From Paludibacteraceae bacterium (GTDB lineage Bacteria; Bacteroidota; Bacteroidia; Bacteroidales; Paludibacteraceae): a DNA stretch of 64,000 nucleotides. Positions within the stretch are counted from its first letter, which is position 1, and each line of letters starts with the position of its first letter. This document shows positions 1 through 8,322 of the stretch, piece by piece. The stretch spans positions 42,476 through 106,475 of the forward strand of contig CAJOIR010000003.1 of the NCBI GenBank assembly GCA_905234685.1, in the 5' to 3' direction. Position numbers and translations under genes: made by a program. The notes beneath the pieces were generated by a model. The model was not told the DNA's origin. It worked only from the letters and a program-made list of their open reading frames with translations, and did no database searches.

Positions 1-154
1 GACTCCAGTTGTCCCATTTGTACATGTGGAGGTCTGTGCCGCATATTGCAGCCTTCTTCACTTTGATGAGGACATCATTGACTCCAACTTCAGGCATCGG
101 CACCTCTTCCATCCAAATGCCGTATTCCGGATATCTTTTGACAAGTGCTTTCAT
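1..154 (-). CDS. tdh: L-threonine 3-dehydrogenase, N-terminal fragment
   Basis: This is the first 51 codons of a zinc-dependent threonine dehydrogenase, cut off by the window edge. It begins [17 protein letters not shown] and reaches the [10 protein letters not shown] segment, where the Cys of CGTD corresponds to the catalytic zinc ligand of medium-chain dehydrogenases. The enzyme oxidises L-threonine to 2-amino-3-ketobutyrate using NAD+. Its start codon overlaps the kbl stop codon in an ATGA arrangement, so the two are probably translationally coupled. Together they convert threonine to glycine and acetyl-CoA. Assignment is firm despite the short length, because both the sequence and the neighbour match. 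Confidence 0.9.
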   Translation of the reverse strand, partial: MKALVKRYPEYGIWMEEVPMPEVGVNDVLIKVKKAAICGTDLHMYKWDNWS

Positions 155-1350
155 TTCAGTACTCCTAATTGTTTTCCAACTTTTATAAATGCATTGACAC
201 CTTTGTCAAGTTGTTCGCGTGTGTGTGCTGCACTTACTTGTACTCGTATGCGAGCTTGACCTTGAGGCACAACTGGATAATAGAATCCTGTCACATAGAT
301 GCCTTCTTCCTGCAATGCGGCAGCAAACTCCTGACTCAGACGGGCATCGTATAGCATTACTGCGCAAATGGCTGATTGGGTAGGTTTTATGTCAAAGCCT
401 GCCGCCTGCATGCGTGAGATGAAATACTTTGTGTTTTCATGCAGACGGTCTTGCAGCGTGTTGTCACGTGTCAGCAACTCAAGAGTCTTCAGGCCTGCTG
501 CGGCTATCATCGGTGGAATGGAATTGCTGAAGAGATAAGGTCTTGAGCGTTGGCGAAGCATGTCGATAATCTCCTTTCTTCCGGTTGTAAAACCGCCTAC
601 AGAGCCGCCGAATGCCTTGCCAAGAGTGCCTGTGATGATTTCTATCTTGCCCCGCAGGTTGTAGAGTTCAGTCACGCCGTGACCTGTCTTGCCAACTACG
701 CCTGCTGAGTGACTCTCGTCAACCATCACTAATGCGTTGTATTTCTTTGCCAACTCATATATCTTGTCAAGCGGGCATACGTTGCCATCCATAGAAAACA
801 CGCCATCGGTCGCTATTATGCGGAAACGCTGTGCTTGGGCTTTCTTCAATTGCTCCTCCAGGTCTGCCACATCGCCGTTTTTGTATCTGTATCTTACTGC
901 CTTGCACAGTCTTACTCCGTCAATGATGCTGGCATGATTCAAGGCGTCGCTTATAATGGCATCTTCGTCTGTCAGCAGAGGCTCGAACAAACCGCCGTTG
1001 GCATCGAAGCAAGCTGCATAAAGTATCGTGTCTTCTGTGCCGAAAAAGTCGCTTATCGCCTTTTCTAACTGTTTGTGAGTGTCTTGTGTGCCGCAGATGA
1101 AACGCACTGATGCCATGCCGTAGCCGCGTGAATCCATCCGCTCTTTCGCTGCTTCTATCAATTCTGCATTGTCTGCCAGACCAAGATAGTTGTTAGCGCA
1201 GAAGTTGATGACTTCTTTTTCTCCCTCGCCTGCCGCTACTTTTATGCCGCTTGACTGTGGAGTCACAATAACTCTTTCGTTTTTGTAGAGACCTGCTTCG
1301 CGAATCGCCTGAAGCTCTGCCTCTAAATGCTTTTGAAATTCTGTGTACAT
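151..1350 (-). CDS. kbl: Glycine C-acetyltransferase (2-amino-3-ketobutyrate CoA ligase)
   Basis: This cytoplasmic PLP enzyme of the alpha-oxoamine synthase family cleaves 2-amino-3-ketobutyrate with CoA to glycine and acetyl-CoA. The 399-residue length is normal for the family. Visible motifs are [10 protein letters not shown] (residues 181-190), DESHSAG (211-217, whose Asp contacts the PLP ring nitrogen) and GTLGKAFGG, where Lys245 should form the Schiff base. It lies directly upstream of tdh and overlaps it by four bases, forming the classic kbl-tdh threonine catabolic pair. A Bacteroidetes-type promoter box sits about 50 bases upstream of the start. Other family members (AlaS-, BioF- or SPT-like) are less likely because of the tdh partner. 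Confidence 0.95.
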   Translation of the reverse strand: MYTEFQKHLEAELQAIREAGLYKNERVIVTPQSSGIKVAAGEGEKEVINFCANNYLGLADNAELIEAAKERMDSRGYGMASVRFICGTQDTHKQLEKAISDFFGTEDTILYAACFDANGGLFEPLLTDEDAIISDALNHASIIDGVRLCKAVRYRYKNGDVADLEEQLKKAQAQRFRIIATDGVFSMDGNVCPLDKIYELAKKYNALVMVDESHSAGVVGKTGHGVTELYNLRGKIEIITGTLGKAFGGSVGGFTTGRKEIIDMLRQRSRPYLFSNSIPPMIAAAGLKTLELLTRDNTLQDRLHENTKYFISRMQAAGFDIKPTQSAICAVMLYDARLSQEFAAALQEEGIYVTGFYYPVVPQGQARIRVQVSAAHTREQLDKGVNAFIKVGKQLGVLK

Positions 1351-1400
1351 GGTATATGTCGTTTAAGTTTTACATTCTCTTTTTGACTTTGAAACACTAT

Positions 1401-1409
1401 GCAAAGATA
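1401..1409 (-). promoter_or_regulatory. Promoter -7 box for kbl-tdh
   Basis: On the minus strand the sequence reads TATCTTTGC, matching the Bacteroidetes TAnnTTTG -7 consensus, about 50 bases before the kbl start. The same box recurs upstream of many genes in this window. Confidence 0.6.
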
Positions 1410-1500
1410 ACGAATTTTATTCAATAACGCAAGCTGTTTTTTTACAAATTCATATTTTTGTATCAATTTGATAAAATGTCACAAAACTACCAGATAATCT

Positions 1501-1610
1501 GTCAAAGTGTCAAATTGAGGGTGACTATAGGATGACTATAAAAGCGAGCTACTTTTAAGCCTGTTGTTGCCTTGCAAAGTGTTAGCAATATCGGAAGAAA
1601 AGTTGACAAT
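1501..1610. repeat. Copy A of a ~110-bp intergenic element
   Basis: This lies in the 306-base gap between kbl and the metallo-hydrolase gene. It shares four blocks with 28855-28964: GTCAAAGTGTCAA at offset 0, TATAGGATGACTATAA at offset 25, ACTTTTAAG at offset 50, and GAAGAAAAGTTGACAAT at offset 93. The offsets are identical in both copies. The second block is a TATAG/CTATA hairpin with a 5-base loop, and the ends carry inverted GTCAA/TTGAC motifs. No open frame of note is present. The rest of the gap is AT-rich with only the kbl promoter visible. Confidence 0.7.
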
Positions 1611-1656
1611 TGTCAAATGTTTTATTGTCTGAAGTTGACTTGAATCTGAAAGTATA

Positions 1657-3099
1657 TTAAAGTTCAACTTCTTCACCTTTCTTGGGTATTGTAATACCGC
1701 GGAATCCTGCTTCATACAAATGGTCTTTATATGTCTCAGCCGCTTGTGTCTCGCCGTGAACAACAAAGGTGTGACGTATCTGGGTCACGTCTTGCGTACT
1801 CAGATACTTAATCATCTCTTTCCAGTCTCCGTGACCGGAGAATCCGTCAATGCGCCTTATGTCTGCTTTTACTTTGTGTTCTTCTCCGAATATCGAAATA
1901 TATTGTTCCTTCCTGTCATGAATAAACACACGGGGACTGTCGCCGAGACCTGCAAGATTCAACAGCCTCGCACCCAGCGATGTAGGAGTGCAATAACCTA
2001 CAATGAGTATTGTAGTTTTAGGGTCTTCTATGTGGTTGGCAACATGATGTTTCACTCTGCCTGCCTCAAGCATGCCGGATGCAGAGATGATGATTGCAGG
2101 ATTCTTGTCGGAGTTAAGCCTTTTTGAGTCGCGTATGTCGGTTATGTAATGCAGTGTGTTGAAGCCGAATGGGTCTGGATCATGTTTCATCACATGTTGC
2201 ACTTCTTCATTCAACTCGTCGGTATATTGCCTGAATATCTCTGTGGCATTTACTGATAGCGGGCTGTCAACGTAAACCTCAACATGAGGCAGAAAACCGG
2301 CATTATAGAGTGTGTTGAGCACATATACTATCTCCTGTGTCCTGCCTACCGAGAAACTCGGTATGATAAGTTTCCCCTGCTTGCGAACACAAGTGTCACG
2401 CACAATCTCCAGCAACTCGTTCTCTGTCACCTCCTTTTCGTCATGCAGTCTGTCGCCGTATGTTGACTCGCATATCAGGTAGTCGCATTGCGGAAATGGC
2501 TTAGGAGGGCATAGTATATGACTGTGAGGACGACCTATGTCACCTGTATATGCAAGTCGCTTAACTTCCCCGAACTCTGTAATTGTCAGGTTTGCAATAG
2601 CGCTGCCGAGCATGTGTCCGGAATCAGTGAAACGCAACATTACTCCCTCACAAAGGAAGTAATCGCGGTCATATTCCACAGTCTTGAATAATCTCATGCA
2701 TCGCTGTGCATGATTTGCATCATAAAGCACATCGGCAGGCGGCAGACCTAACTTGTGCTGTTTGCGGTTATACCATTTGATATCAAGAGCTTGTATATAT
2801 GCAGTGTCGAGTAGCATTATTGTGCATAGGTCTTTGGTAGCAGGTGTGCATATCACTTTGCCTTTGAAACCTTTGCGATAAAGATAGGGTATAAGACCGC
2901 TGTGGTCGATGTGGGCATGTGTAAGGACAATAAAGTCTATGTCACTTGGTTCAAAACCAAGGTCACGGTTTGCCTGATCGGTCTCCATGCCTTTGCCTTG
3001 ATACATGCCGCAGTCAAGCAGAATATGCTTGCGTCCGACGGTAAGCAGATGTTTGCTGCCGGTAACCTCCTGAGCAGCTCCGAGAAACTGAAGTTTCAT
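1657..3099 (-). CDS. MBL-fold beta-CASP RNA metallo-hydrolase
   Basis: This 480-residue protein is a metallo-beta-lactamase-fold hydrolase of the beta-CASP (CPSF73-like) type, a family of cytoplasmic RNA endo/exonucleases. The zinc motif HAHIDHSG is at residues 61-68. Further ligands are recognisable in DSGHMLGSA and YTGDIGR, a beta-CASP insert follows with PSFSVGRTQE, and the C-terminal RMMBL region contains GFSGHGDW and a VVHGE segment. All expected metal-binding positions look intact. It is likely a single-gene transcript, with its own promoter box at 3139-3147 and an upstream terminator that separates it from the transporter gene. The exact RNA substrate cannot be read from sequence. Confidence 0.9.
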   Translation of the reverse strand: MKLQFLGAAQEVTGSKHLLTVGRKHILLDCGMYQGKGMETDQANRDLGFEPSDIDFIVLTHAHIDHSGLIPYLYRKGFKGKVICTPATKDLCTIMLLDTAYIQALDIKWYNRKQHKLGLPPADVLYDANHAQRCMRLFKTVEYDRDYFLCEGVMLRFTDSGHMLGSAIANLTITEFGEVKRLAYTGDIGRPHSHILCPPKPFPQCDYLICESTYGDRLHDEKEVTENELLEIVRDTCVRKQGKLIIPSFSVGRTQEIVYVLNTLYNAGFLPHVEVYVDSPLSVNATEIFRQYTDELNEEVQHVMKHDPDPFGFNTLHYITDIRDSKRLNSDKNPAIIISASGMLEAGRVKHHVANHIEDPKTTILIVGYCTPTSLGARLLNLAGLGDSPRVFIHDRKEQYISIFGEEHKVKADIRRIDGFSGHGDWKEMIKYLSTQDVTQIRHTFVVHGETQAAETYKDHLYEAGFRGITIPKKGEEVEL

Positions 3100-3138
3100 G
3101 GGTATGATGTTTTGGTTAAGTATTGTGTTTTTCCGACT

Positions 3139-3147
3139 ACAAAGTTA
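3139..3147 (-). promoter_or_regulatory. Promoter -7 box for the metallo-hydrolase gene
   Basis: The minus strand reads TAACTTTGT about 40 bases upstream of the ATG, fitting TAnnTTTG. Confidence 0.5.
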
Positions 3148-3156
3148 GTGAAAAAT

Positions 3157-3191
3157 AATTAAAGTTGCAAATTTAATTTGCAACTTTAATT
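3157..3191 (-). terminator. Intrinsic terminator after the AspT/YidE-type transporter
   Basis: A perfect 15-bp inverted repeat (3157-3171 with 3177-3191, 5-base loop) is followed on the minus strand by a T-rich run. It begins four bases past the transporter stop codon and precedes the promoter of the next gene. Confidence 0.75.
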
Positions 3192-3195
3192 CGTG

Positions 3196-4869
3196 TCAGG
3201 CAAAAATAAGTATCATAAACTGCGCGGCAATTATTCTTAGGAATGTAACCATAGGATACACTGTCGAGTATGCAACTGAAGGCTCATCAGTATCTGAGAG
3301 TGAGTTGGCGTATGCCAATGGCGGAGCATTGGTGTGAGCTCCGGCTATCAAACCGCAGATTGTAAAGTAGTTGGTCTTGTCAAATCTTGCAATGATGCCA
3401 ATAATAAGAGCGGGTATTATGGTGATGGCAAATCCGCATAGTAGCCAGGTCAAACCCTGCATGGAGAATATATTCTCTATAAATCCTTGACCTGAAATAA
3501 GACCTACCGATGCCAAAAACAAACATAACCCTAACTCCCGAAGCATTAGGTTGGCTGATACTGTGGTATATGTTATTAGGTGAAGTTTGTAACCAAAGCG
3601 GCCAAGCAATATTGCTATTATTAGAGGCCCTCCGACTATACCAAGTTTGGCAGGCATAGGAAGATGAGGAAAATAGATAGGAATACTCCCTAACAATATA
3701 CCTGTCAATATACCTACAAAAATTGTTACAATAGGAGGCTCGTTGAGTTTCTTTAATGTGTTTCCTAATATCTTTTCAGCATGTCTGATTCCATCTTGTG
3801 GACCAACAACCATCACTCTGTCACCTACTTGCAACACCAAGTCGGGTCTTGCAAGCAGGTTGATGCCGGCTCGGTTGATACGTGTGATATTAACATTGAA
3901 AGCAGAGCGCAGATGCAAGTCGCCTATCGTTTTGCCGTTGATATTGCCTCTTGTTACTACAATACGTCGAGACACAAGATCGCGCTCATTGTCATGCCAT
4001 TCATATTCTATGTTCTCTCCCAATAATTGACCAAGGTTGTCTGCATTGGCATCACGTGTGACAATAAGAATGATATCACCTTTGTGTAATATGGTGTCAG
4101 CATGGGGAATAATTACTTTTTCTCCATTATACAGACGTGTGGCAATAGCCTGATGACCGAACTTGCTCTTTACTTCTGCCAATGTGAGACCTTCAATTGC
4201 CTCATTTGTAATTCGGAAAGTGAGTATGTCAGGCTTGTCTTCTGTGTTTTGCTTTTGATTGAGCAACTCGGTTTCCTTGTTGGTGTCAATACGAAATATT
4301 GCCTTTATCAAAACCATAACCAGTATAGTGCCAAGCACGGCTCCGGGGTAGGTTACTGCATAACCTAAGGAAATTGGCTCAAGAGGAGTGTTGCTCATCT
4401 CGCAAACTTGACCCAACGCTTCTTCCGCAGCTCCAAGACCCGCAGTGTTAGTTATTGCACCAGACATTATACCTACCATCATCGGCATGCTTACTCGTTC
4501 TTGAAGCAGATAATACAATCCTATTGTAGTGCCTATGCCAAGCACTACTATTAGCAACGCCAGACCATTAAGACGCAGACCTCCTTTCTTAAAGGAGGAA
4601 AAGAAACCGGGACCAACCTGAAGACCGACAGAAAAGATAAATAGTATTAAACCGAAATTCTTGAGAAAATCAAGTGTCTGTGGATTGATGTGAAGATTAA
4701 AGTATCCTAATGCAAGACCGGCAAACAACACAAATGTTGCGCCAAGTGATATGCCTTTTATGCGCACTTTGCCGAGTGACATTCCAAGCGATATGATAAG
4801 ACAATACACCAGTATGGTGTGAGCTACAGACTCCTCGGTGAATAAACTAACAAACCACTGCATAAACAC
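3196..4869 (-). CDS. AspT/YidE/YbjL-family transporter with two RCK_C domains
   Basis: This 557-residue inner-membrane protein has an N-terminal block of about five hydrophobic segments (to residue ~190). A soluble region (about 210-370) follows with two TrkA-C/RCK_C-like modules (GLTLAEVKSKFG and KGDIILIV, then NGKTIGDLHLRS and VGDRVMVVGP). A second membrane block of five to six segments completes it. This is the layout of the aspartate:alanine exchanger superfamily (AspT, YidE, YbjL). The substrate is unknown, and a role as an amino- or dicarboxylic-acid exchanger is inference from the family. The start could be either of two nearby ATGs (MFMQWF or MQWF). A promoter box lies at 4885-4893 and a strong terminator follows the gene, so it is probably monocistronic. 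Confidence 0.85.
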   Translation of the reverse strand: MFMQWFVSLFTEESVAHTILVYCLIISLGMSLGKVRIKGISLGATFVLFAGLALGYFNLHINPQTLDFLKNFGLILFIFSVGLQVGPGFFSSFKKGGLRLNGLALLIVVLGIGTTIGLYYLLQERVSMPMMVGIMSGAITNTAGLGAAEEALGQVCEMSNTPLEPISLGYAVTYPGAVLGTILVMVLIKAIFRIDTNKETELLNQKQNTEDKPDILTFRITNEAIEGLTLAEVKSKFGHQAIATRLYNGEKVIIPHADTILHKGDIILIVTRDANADNLGQLLGENIEYEWHDNERDLVSRRIVVTRGNINGKTIGDLHLRSAFNVNITRINRAGINLLARPDLVLQVGDRVMVVGPQDGIRHAEKILGNTLKKLNEPPIVTIFVGILTGILLGSIPIYFPHLPMPAKLGIVGGPLIIAILLGRFGYKLHLITYTTVSANLMLRELGLCLFLASVGLISGQGFIENIFSMQGLTWLLCGFAITIIPALIIGIIARFDKTNYFTICGLIAGAHTNAPPLAYANSLSDTDEPSVAYSTVYPMVTFLRIIAAQFMILIFA

Positions 4870-4884
4870 ATGCTATAAATCGAT

Positions 4885-4893
4885 GCAAAGATA
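4885..4893 (-). promoter_or_regulatory. Promoter -7 box for the AspT/YidE-type transporter
   Basis: The minus strand reads TATCTTTGC, 16 bases from the first ATG, so the leader would be very short. Confidence 0.55.
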
Positions 4894-4977
4894 CTGCAAG
4901 TTTTATAAACTGGCAATTGTAAATGTTATAAGCATATCCTTTTATGTCATTATGTTTGTGCAATCAAATAATTGTTG

Positions 4978-4986
4978 TATCTTTGT
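4978..4986 (+). promoter_or_regulatory. Promoter -7 box for the SH3/zinc-ribbon protein gene
   Basis: TATCTTTGT lies about 35 bases before the ATG at 5020 and fits the TAnnTTTG consensus. Confidence 0.55.
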
Positions 4987-5019
4987 CGGCAAAAGAATAT
5001 GAAAAAGTAAATAAAGCTT

Positions 5020-6021
5020 ATGAAACGTATTGTTCTATTTTCATTATTTTGTTTTATTGCGGCTATGGTTGCGGCCGGCAAGTATGTAGTTACCGCCAAT
5101 AGCCTCAATGTAAGAAAATATGCAGACTCCAATGCTGAAGTGCTTTTCAAAATTACCAAAGGTCAGGAAGTTACAGTCAAGGAGTTTAACGGAGCGTGGG
5201 CATTTATTGATGTGCCTAAAGGTTGCGGTTGGGTGGCAAAGAAATATCTTAAATCTGCCTCGTCGTCATCAACAACTGCTGTGACGACAAAGAAACTTAA
5301 GAAACACCGCACAACTGAGAATGTCATGGATGAGCCTGTTAACAAGGCTATGACATGGATAATACGTATTTCAGCTGGTTTGGGGCTTCTGGTGTTCTTC
5401 GCTTTTCTTGTGCCTGCTATCAAGCGTGAAAAGACGTGGCCTCATGTGGTAGGATTGGGACTCTGTGTATTGCTGCTAGCTTATGCTAGTTTTGCTGAGC
5501 ACTCCCTCACGCGTTTTATTGCTCCGGCTGCAATAATCACTGTGCTTATGTGGCCGTTACTCTATACAAAACTCAGTGAATCGGCAGTCACTATCATAAC
5601 CTGGGTATTGATGATTGCCGGGTTGGTTGCGCTCTACTTCATGTTAAGAGTGGAGTTCGTAGGTTCATTCTGGGTATGGCTTTGGACGTTTGTAGCTGCC
5701 TGCATTGACTGGGGCATACTTGGCGCTACTGTCTTTACACAGAATCAAGACAAGTGCCCGCATTGCAACTACTATGCTAATCACACTGTTATTTACAGCG
5801 ATTATCAGGATTCGAGCATAAGCAGTGAAACTTCATCACACGATTCTTATTCCCACAGTGTGACGCGTGGTAATGTAACTACCAACTATTATACGCGTCA
5901 CTACAATACAAAGTTCTATCGTAATGACAAATATCTTGACACATATCAGTGTTCAAAATGTTTCAATACGTTTAAACGTACCAGAACAGAGCGTAGATTA
6001 ATAGGCTCTGCCTCAAGTTAA
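5020..6021 (+). CDS. Exported SH3-domain membrane protein with C-terminal zinc ribbon
   Basis: This 333-residue protein is of unknown function. It starts with a signal peptide (MKRIVLFSLFCFIAAMVAAG), followed by a bacterial SH3 domain (about residues 22-80: SLNVRKYADSNAEVL, then GWVAKKYL). A basic linker leads to four closely spaced hydrophobic segments (about 110-240). The C-terminal tail is Ser/Tyr-rich and framed by CPHC (246-249) and CSKC (311-314), which resembles a zinc ribbon split by a 60-residue insert. SH3 domains of this type usually bind peptidoglycan. With an even number of membrane segments after cleavage, both SH3 and ribbon would face the same side, which is unusual and may mean one segment is not spanning. 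It ends seven bases from the convergent murU-like gene. Confidence 0.75.
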   Translation: MKRIVLFSLFCFIAAMVAAGKYVVTANSLNVRKYADSNAEVLFKITKGQEVTVKEFNGAWAFIDVPKGCGWVAKKYLKSASSSSTTAVTTKKLKKHRTTENVMDEPVNKAMTWIIRISAGLGLLVFFAFLVPAIKREKTWPHVVGLGLCVLLLAYASFAEHSLTRFIAPAAIITVLMWPLLYTKLSESAVTIITWVLMIAGLVALYFMLRVEFVGSFWVWLWTFVAACIDWGILGATVFTQNQDKCPHCNYYANHTVIYSDYQDSSISSETSSHDSYSHSVTRGNVTTNYYTRHYNTKFYRNDKYLDTYQCSKCFNTFKRTRTERRLIGSASS

Positions 6022-6028
6022 AGAATAA

Positions 6029-6778
6029 TCAAAATACAGTAGCGGCAAATTGCTTCGCTTCTTGTAACTGGTTGATTTTGCCTACATCCATCATATGGTA
6101 ATTGGCAGGTACATAAGCCGAAATATGCTCTGTAGTGCAGAGTGTGAGATAAAGGTCGATTAGTGAAAACTTGTCACCTTTTTCTTTTACTATATCGTCC
6201 ATTAGAGAGAAGATGCGTGGCGATAAAATCTGCATTCCGGAAAATGCCAGTTTATTTACTGTTTTATAGTTTACTGTTTGATTGTTTGGTTTCACTTCAC
6301 CTGTCTGTATATTAGTCCAACCACACATCAGGTTTGTCTGCTTGTCAAAGAGTAGGTAGCGTTGTGTGTCTCTCTCTGAGACCACTAATGTTGCAATGTC
6401 TTCCTGTTTGTGTGACTCTATGAGAGAGGCGATGCTGATATTGGAAAGTATATCTACGTTGCATGCAAGCACATTTTCTTCGCCTGATAAAAGGTTTGCA
6501 GCTTTACGCAATCCACCTCCTGTGTCAAGCAGTTGCTGACGCTCATCAGATATCAGTATGTTGCATCCAAAGTTGTTGTGCTCGCGAAGGTAGTCAATGA
6601 TTTTGTCTGCGAAATGATGAACATTTATCACAATATCAGTGATACCAGCTTGTTGCAACTTGCATATCTGGTATTCAAGCAATGTCTTGCCACCGAGTGG
6701 CAGCAAGGCTTTGGGTATAGTGTCAGTGATAGGACGCAGGCGAGTTCCCAAGCCTGCAGCAAATATCATTGCTTTCAT
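6029..6778 (-). CDS. MurU-like sugar-1-phosphate nucleotidyltransferase
   Basis: This 249-residue cytoplasmic nucleotidyltransferase has the signature GLGTRLRP (residues 9-16) followed by PKALLPLGGK (23-32), plus an NVDILSN metal-site segment. Length and motifs fit the MurU/RmlA-like group that attaches UMP or dTMP to a sugar 1-phosphate. Its ATG overlaps the stop codon of the upstream kinase (ATGA), indicating tight co-translation. In Pseudomonas, the pair AmgK (anomeric kinase) and MurU turns MurNAc into UDP-MurNAc during cell-wall recycling. By analogy this gene probably makes UDP-MurNAc, but the substrate is inferred from the pairing, not from the sequence. Confidence 0.75.
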   Translation of the reverse strand: MKAMIFAAGLGTRLRPITDTIPKALLPLGGKTLLEYQICKLQQAGITDIVINVHHFADKIIDYLREHNNFGCNILISDERQQLLDTGGGLRKAANLLSGEENVLACNVDILSNISIASLIESHKQEDIATLVVSERDTQRYLLFDKQTNLMCGWTNIQTGEVKPNNQTVNYKTVNKLAFSGMQILSPRIFSLMDDIVKEKGDKFSLIDLYLTLCTTEHISAYVPANYHMMDVGKINQLQEAKQFAATVF

Positions 6779-8202
6779 TTGGCTTGCATTACAGTTTCGA
6801 TATTCTGTTCACGGTGAATGAGTTGTACTTCTACGCCAAACTTTGTGTTGATATGCTCTGCCATCTTCTGTGCTGCATAAACAGAGCGATGCTGACCGCC
6901 TGTGCAACCGAATGACACCATCAGGTTTCTGAAGCCGCGGTCGATATATCTCTTCACTGAAGCATCAACCAGATTGTATGCATTGTCAAGGAAAGGAAGT
7001 ATCTCGCCGTCCTCTTCAAGGAATTTGATTACAGGCTCATCCATACCTGTAAAGAAGGTATAACGCTCATATTTGCCAGGGTTGTTGACTGCACGACAGT
7101 CAAAGACAAAACCTCCGCCGTTGCCCGAATCGTCTTGTGGAATGCCTTTCTTGTATGAGAAACTGTATACTCTTACAACAAGCGGTTTTCTGACACTAAC
7201 CTCCTTAAACTGCTTCAGTTCGGTCATCTGTTTGAGCACTTCAAGCAAGTATGGGTAGTCTTCGCTGCCATCGGTAAGCAACTGGCGCAGATTCTCTATT
7301 GCAAATGGTATTGACTGAAGGAAGTGAGGCTTTTTCTCAAAGTAACCGCGGAAACCGTATGCGCCTAAAACCTGCAGAGTGCGGAATAGGACAAAATGAC
7401 GCAGTGTGGAATAGAATTCCTCATGGTCAACAGGCATATATTTCTCCAACTCGCTCAAATACTCTTCTATTAACTCATGCCTGAGGTTAGGGTGAAAATG
7501 TGCTTTAGCCTGCCAAAGGAATGATGCAACATCATAGTAAACAGGGCCTTTTCTGCCTCCTTGGAAATCAATAAAGTAGGGCTCTCCGTTACGTATCATG
7601 ACATTACGACTCTGAAAGTCACGATACATGAAAGTGTCAGTGCGTTTTTGGAGCAATATATATGCCAACCGCTCGAAGTCATTTTCCATACGGTCTTCCT
7701 GATACTCCAAACCTGTGGCTTTCAAGAAACAGTATTTGAAGTAATTCAAATCCCATTGTATTGAGCGCAGGTTAAACTCGGGTTGTGGGTAGCAGACACG
7801 GTAGTCGAAATCCACAGCGCCTTTCACCTGCAACTGAGCCAAGGCATGCATGGTTTTGCGGAGCATCTGTTTCTCCTCTTCACAGAAGACGCCAGTTTTT
7901 CTGCCTTCAGCAATGAAATCAAAGAGCAGAGTGTCGCCCAAATCCTCCTGAATATAAGTCATGTGGTCATCAGAAACAGCATAAACTACGGGCACATTGA
8001 GACCTTGCTGCCTGAAATGCTCTGCCATATAAAGGAAAGCATCGTTCTCGGCTTTTGAAGTGCCTTGAACACCGATAACAGACACTGCGCCTCCTTTAAG
8101 ACGGAAATATCTGCGGTTGCTCCCTGAAGCAGAAAGCTGCGTTATGTCTTCAGGCATCGAACCTGTGTGCTGCTGAAAGAGTTGGGCTAATGATTGTGAC
8201 AT
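6775..8202 (-). CDS. AmgK-like sugar kinase fused to a RapZ C-terminal domain
   Basis: This 475-residue fusion has two parts. Residues ~1-320 form an aminoglycoside-phosphotransferase-type kinase, with the catalytic loop YRDFQSRNVM and metal motif FIDFQGG. Residues ~335-475 resemble the C-terminal domain of RapZ, including FGCTGGQHRSV and an IHRE segment. The N-terminal P-loop part of RapZ is absent. The kinase probably phosphorylates the anomeric hydroxyl of MurNAc/GlcNAc, and the RapZ-C part could sense an amino-sugar phosphate. I chose the ATG at 8202 (MSQSLAQLF) over one at 8253 because a promoter box at 8250-8258 overlaps the upstream codon. The gene is coupled to the MurU-like gene downstream. 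Confidence 0.8.
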   Translation of the reverse strand: MSQSLAQLFQQHTGSMPEDITQLSASGSNRRYFRLKGGAVSVIGVQGTSKAENDAFLYMAEHFRQQGLNVPVVYAVSDDHMTYIQEDLGDTLLFDFIAEGRKTGVFCEEEKQMLRKTMHALAQLQVKGAVDFDYRVCYPQPEFNLRSIQWDLNYFKYCFLKATGLEYQEDRMENDFERLAYILLQKRTDTFMYRDFQSRNVMIRNGEPYFIDFQGGRKGPVYYDVASFLWQAKAHFHPNLRHELIEEYLSELEKYMPVDHEEFYSTLRHFVLFRTLQVLGAYGFRGYFEKKPHFLQSIPFAIENLRQLLTDGSEDYPYLLEVLKQMTELKQFKEVSVRKPLVVRVYSFSYKKGIPQDDSGNGGGFVFDCRAVNNPGKYERYTFFTGMDEPVIKFLEEDGEILPFLDNAYNLVDASVKRYIDRGFRNLMVSFGCTGGQHRSVYAAQKMAEHINTKFGVEVQLIHREQNIETVMQAK

Positions 8203-8249
8203 AAATCCATTTACTATTTCGTTATTTACTAGATAGTCATTTTGAGGGT

Positions 8250-8258
8250 ACAAAGTTA
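8250..8258 (-). promoter_or_regulatory. Promoter -7 box that decides the kinase start
   Basis: The minus strand reads TAACTTTGT. It overlaps an upstream in-frame ATG at 8253, which therefore cannot be in a transcript from this promoter, favouring the ATG at 8202. Confidence 0.5.
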
Positions 8259-8289
8259 GTCATTTCTTGCGAGTTTGCAAAATTCAGTT

Positions 8290-8298
8290 TAATTTTGC
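8290..8298 (+). promoter_or_regulatory. Promoter -7 box for mscS
   Basis: TAATTTTGC sits 25 bases before the ATG at 8323 and is divergent from the kinase promoter at 8250-8258. Confidence 0.5.
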
Positions 8299-8322
8299 AG
8301 TGCAAAAAAACAAAAAGAAGAT

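Noticed and set aside
1351-1656. Small protein gene upstream of kbl
   Set aside because: A 76-codon frame overlaps the 3' end of the metallo-hydrolase gene and has no start context or conservation signal.
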